Source of the DNA: Prunella strophiata
Lineage: Eukaryota > Chordata > Aves > Passeriformes > Prunellidae
Direction of reading: 5' to 3'
Assembly (NCBI GenBank): GCA_036583965.1
Contig: JAZBQD010000018.1
Coordinates: 68,549,785 to 68,613,784, forward strand
Length of the DNA: 64,000 bases
Below are positions 60,247 through 64,000 of this stretch, one piece after another (the first letter of the stretch is position 1; each line of letters begins with the position of its first letter). The notes below the pieces were generated by a model. That model saw only the letters and a program-made list of their open reading frames with translations. It did not search any database and was not told the origin of the DNA. Both the position numbers and the translations under genes were made by a program.

Positions 60247-61282
60247 ATACCTTGGGTTTCCAGTTTTTCTGTTCTGCTTTGGTGTGCAGCTTTTGGCTGT
60301 ATATAAGTGTTACTGTGATCTTTTCAGGGTGGTGAAGACAAAACAATCCTATTCCAGTTGGAGACTCAAGGACAAACTCTTCAAAATTCAGGCCCAAAGC
60401 ACAAACAACGTGACAAGAAGAGGGCAGGCAAGCCAGGAAGATGAAACTTCATAATTTGGAAGCTGTTAATTAACTCCTATATGCAAATGGGCTAAAACTT
60501 ACAAAAATGTGAGATCTCCTGACCAAGATCTCTTTTTTGCTCCCATCTTGGAGCCATCCAGGCAGAGCCATGACTGTGGCTCTGGTGCTGCCATGGTGTG
60601 GCCTCTGAAAGCCCTTCAATAAATATCAATAAATATCAATAATTCAATAAATACCAATAATACAAAATACCAATAAATACCAATAAATACCAATAAATAC
60701 CAATAAATACCAATAAATACCAATAAATACCAATAAATACCAATAAATACCAATAAATACCAATAAATACCAATAAATACCAATAAATACCAATAAATAC
60801 CAATAAATACCAATAAATACCAATAAATACCAATAAATACCAATAAATACCAATAAATACCAATAAATACCAATAAATACCAATAAATACCAATAAATAC
60901 CAATAAATACCAATAAATACCAATAAATACCAATAAATACCAATAAATACCAATAAATACCAATAAATACCAATAAATACCAATAAATACCAATAAATAC
61001 CAATAAATACCAATAAATACCAATAAATACCAATAAATACCAATAAATACCAATAAATACCAATAAATACCAATAAATACCAATAAATACCAATAAATAC
61101 CAATAAATACCAATAAATACCAATAAATACCAATAAATACCAATAAATACCAATAAATACCAATACCAATAAATACCAATAAATACCATAAATACCAATA
61201 AATACCAATAAATACCAATAAATACCAATAAATATCAATAAATATCCTCTTTATTCCTCTTAGCTCCCTCTAGCCTCTGTTG
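60247..61282 (+). mobile_element. solo LTR, family 2, with hugely expanded polyadenylation region
   Basis: Starts TGATACCTTGGG, seven bases beyond a CR1 fragment. It aligns with 40675-41146 through 'agacaaaacaatcctattcc', 'cccaaagcacaaacaacgtg' and 'tctggtgctgcc' into 'cccttcaataaatatc', and resumes at 'tctttattcctcttagctcc', 'tctagcctctgttgg'. A TATATAA motif is at 60300-60306. Between these lies about 630 bp of tandem 10-mers absent from the sister LTR. No internal genes adjoin it. The right end is approximate. Confidence 0.75.
60617..61248 (+). repeat. 10-bp tandem repeat (CAATAAATAC)n, each unit with AATAAA
   Basis: From 60671 to 61160 the sequence is 49 uninterrupted perfect copies of caataaatac. 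Imperfect copies on both sides (caataaatat, caataatacaaa, ccaataccaa) extend the array. Every unit contains the polyadenylation hexamer AATAAA. The minus strand lacks stops in all three frames, producing three overlapping ~200-codon Tyr/Leu/Ile/Phe-rich frames that are artefacts. Confidence 0.98.
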
Positions 61283-62373
61283 GGAGCTCTGATCTCCAGC
61301 AGTGCTGTTTGCCCAGCCAGGTACCTGAAGGCAAGGCAGACAGGCTGTGGGCACCCAGGGGGCTCCTGGAAAGGCCCAGCAAGGATCTGAGCAGCTCTCC
61401 CTGCCCCATTCCCTGCCTTATCCATCATTCTCAGCAGAACATTCACTCTCCTACTGCTGTCATGACTGTGGTTTTCCCACCAAGAGCCCTCCACCTCACC
61501 CCAGGGCTTCTAACAAGATTTCAAACAGAGCCCCCAAAGCCCTGATGAGAACCAGACAGGTTTTGCAAAGGCAGAGCAACACCCAAGTTTGCATTTCCCT
61601 TTGTGCTGTCTCTTGGTGCCCTGGGTTTCACAGAGCCCACAGCAGCACTGACAAGGTAGCAGCAGCCCTCCCCAAAACCAAAAACATCCAGCTGGGATTC
61701 CAGCAGCTTTGGCAGGCAGGAGCAGAGCTGCTCCCTGAGGAGGGGCATGGTCACCCCTGGGAGCATGGTGGCTTCACATCAAAGCTCCCAAACAGCAGCA
61801 GAATTGCTGAACACAGACATGAAACACAAAAAGTGTTAACCAAGGCTAGACTGTGGCTTGCTTTCTGTCCTGGAGCCACTCTCAGCTGCTCTCTGGGGCA
61901 TTGAGATTAGAGCACTGCAACTGGGAAGCTGGATGCCAGCAGGAATGGGGAGCTGGGACTCCCTGCAGGGCTCCTGGAGCCTCCCTAAAGATCTTATCAC
62001 CTGCAGGCATCAATGGGGAGGGCTCCCCTGCACTCCAGCATCACCTCCAGGTGGGACAGGGACCAAGACCTCCCTCCAGTGTCACACAGCACATCCCCAA
62101 CACCAGCAGCAGATTGTACCTGCCCCAGAGCCACCCAAAAGCAGTTGGGCTGGACTGGAAGGTCTCCAGAGGGCCCTTTCAACCTCAACCTTTCTGCTCA
62201 GCCATGCTGGATTTCACACATGGTTAAATTATTCAGGCCCCTCCAGGCTGCAGCCACCACACCCCAGCTCCTCCACCCTGCTGAGGGGAGCTGTGAAGGG
62301 AGGTGTCTCTGCTGTCACTGTGACCTCACCACGTCCAAATGGGTGCCAGGTGCCTGTTTTTTCAGCCTCACAC
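61283..62373. other. no recognisable gene
   Basis: GC-richer unique sequence between two solo LTRs. Overlapping plus frames (61347-61904, 61858-62400) have no recognised domain or splice framework. Confidence 0.4.
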
Positions 62374-62977
62374 TGTCAGAAGTCAAGCACATCCCTCTGA
62401 CTGTCCCTAGATAGCTCCAGCCCCTGGCAAGGGGCTCAGAGACCTTAGCACAGAGCCCAAGACCCCTGTGCCTTTAATCCTGAGCCATAGAAAAGATCAC
62501 CAACTTTATATGAAGAATTACAAGCCACACAAATTAAGTAGAGTAATAATAAGTTTTTCATAGAGTGAAAATGTAGAATTTTAGGGTTTTTTAGATAAGG
62601 GTTCGGGGGCCAAGATGGAGGAATTTGGGTGTGTTCTGCCCTTCTTTCTTCTTCTTCACAGCCTCCATCTTCTAGGTGATGGTGGCACTTTTAAATTAGT
62701 TTAAAGTAGAATTAAACTCTGTAACATGGGTGATAGGTATTGGAAAAGAATGGTAAATAATGTACAGGTAGCTTTTAGTATAAAAAGACAACACCGCCCC
62801 AGAGGTGGGCAGTGTGCCTGGGATTGACCTGCTGAACAGACCTGGGCTGGTCAGGGGAAAAATCTGCTAGATAAACAACAATAAACAACCTTGAAAACTG
62901 CACAAGAAGCTCCTGACTCCTTCTTCAGTCTCTCAGGCAAAAACACAAAGACTTTCCTAACTGATCGGGGTCATCTC
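62374..62977 (+). mobile_element. solo LTR, family 1 (second copy)
   Basis: Aligned with 36955-37617. It starts TGTCAGAAGTC, then 'cccctgtgcctttaatcctg', 'agaattacaagccacacaaa' and 'gtaacatgggtgataggtat'. TATAAAA is at 62779 and AATAAA at 62880, followed by caaccttgaaaac. Its pyrimidine tract (62639-62657) is short. Same orientation as the first copy but 25 kb away with unrelated DNA between, so the two are independent solo LTRs, not one provirus. The right end is approximate. Confidence 0.78.
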
Positions 62978-64000
62978 AAAGTACTAAAAGACACCAACAT
63001 CACACAATCACCCTGGCAAGGGCTGGGGAATGCACCTCCCGTCCCCAGCCTTCCCCAGGGGCTCTTCAGAGACAGGGAGCCATCCCCACTGAGCTGGGAG
63101 GCAGGATATGGAGCTGATGTCCTGTGAAATGAGAGATCCCAGCCTGATCCAAGCCCAGGTGTGCACAAAAGCCAGAGAACAGCCATGGACACCCAGCAGC
63201 AGCATCCCCACAGCTCCATCTCCAAGAGCTTTGCTGCCTCTCCACTCACAGCTTGCCCCCTGTTATAAACCACCACTGATCCAGAGCCTGCCCTTGATCT
63301 GAAGTCTGGCCTTTAATTCTAACAGTAAGGGCACAAAAAAGGGTTTTAAAGCAATAAAACAGCACCTGGGCCAAGGGCTCCTTGTTAAACCCATCTCCAC
63401 TGAGTCTCTGCTGCTGTGGGGCAAAACACAAAGGTCACTCATCAGCTGCAAGGTTTCATCAGAGCAATCATTGTAATGGAACAGCAGGGAAAGGAAAAGT
63501 CACATCCAAAGCTGTTGTCTACTGGAGGAGCAGTCAGAAAAAAAAAAAAAAAAAATTCAGAGAAGAAGGTTTTGCCCAAACTGAACTTTTCAAGCAAAAC
63601 TCCTTCAGCAGTCTCAGCTGGTAGAGGAGGTTTGGTGGCAGCTTCCAAGCTGGAGGTGGAGAAAGTAAAAGAGTCTGGGGCAAGAATAAACCCAATTTTT
63701 TAAAGTTACTAAACTCATGACAGGAATCTGGGCAACAGGAGCTGTAAAGCTACTTTATGTGAAGATAAAAATCGAGTGAAAATCACTGAATTGCAGAGAG
63801 ACAGCCCCTGGTGCAGCAGTCCTGAGGCTGCCCAGGACAGAGCAGCTGCACCAGGTACAGGAAAAACTCCCAAATTCCAAACTCCCTCCCACCAGACACC
63901 TTCAGCACACAGAGTTCAGGTGTTCAGTGGCTGCACAGCTCAGTGTCTCACCTACTCAAAGGCTCCTAAAGCTCAGCAAGCCCCTTGATAACAGAAACTT
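62978..64000. other. no recognisable gene
   Basis: Unique sequence to the end of the window, with an A run at about 63538-63555. No exon supported. Confidence 0.4.

Noticed and set aside
60616..61238. Three overlapping 194-200 codon minus-strand frames rich in Tyr, Leu, Ile and Phe
   Set aside because: They are the three readings of a 10-bp tandem repeat with no stop in any frame; composition is that of a repeat, with no promoter or splice context.
36955..62977. The two family-1 LTRs as ends of one provirus
   Set aside because: They are 25 kb apart, enclose unrelated CR1s, arrays and other LTRs, and no gag-, pol- or env-like frame lies between them. They are independent solo LTRs.

Overview
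The window is vertebrate nuclear DNA, almost certainly from a bird and probably a songbird. The main evidence is about two dozen 5'-truncated CR1 retroposons, recognised by their conserved 3' end (aaggtcccttccaacc, then an attctatgat-like tail). Two families of solo LTRs resembling passerine endogenous retrovirus LTRs support this. GC content is moderate, CpG islands are sharp, and there is no bacterial-style gene packing. No complete protein-coding gene, tRNA, rRNA or CRISPR array can be supported. Nearly all long open frames are chance or lie in repeats.

The left third (1-21.5 kb) looks like the 5' end of one unidentified minus-strand gene. A CpG island at 20.1-21.5 kb holds a candidate first coding exon (21115-21064) encoding MSGAAMAARRLFHLQPC, which ends in a GTGAGG donor in phase 1. 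A second CpG-rich patch at about 15.56-16.13 kb holds a candidate alternative first exon (16128-15903), also ending in phase 1. A third patch at 13.67-13.87 kb has an inverted CCAAT box and a perfect CAG|GTGAGT donor, and may be a non-coding first exon. All three could splice to a short exon near 2.70-2.75 kb (SPPAAMSRNGYFFEES) that follows a good polypyrimidine tract and accepts phase 1. The rest of that gene would lie beyond base 1. This model is inferred from splice signals and phase, not from homology.

From 21.5 kb to the end there is no convincing exon. An AT-rich satellite of about 1.75 kb abuts the CpG island. After it comes intergenic DNA with CR1 fragments in both orientations, minus being commoner. 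The tandem arrays here are 69 bp x5 at 24.7 kb, a 519-bp duplication at 33 kb, a CR1-chimeric 325-360 bp array at 44-45.8 kb and a 28-bp G-rich array at 48.4-49.6 kb. There are also two pairs of dispersed duplications and four solo LTRs.

The most unusual structure is at 60.6-61.25 kb. There the polyadenylation-signal region of an LTR has expanded into at least 49 perfect tandem copies of a 10-bp unit, each containing AATAAA. A second LTR family shows a comparable expansion of its pyrimidine tract at 37.2 kb. The window's interest is therefore mainly in repeat birth and possible alternative promoters; I found no multi-gene system.
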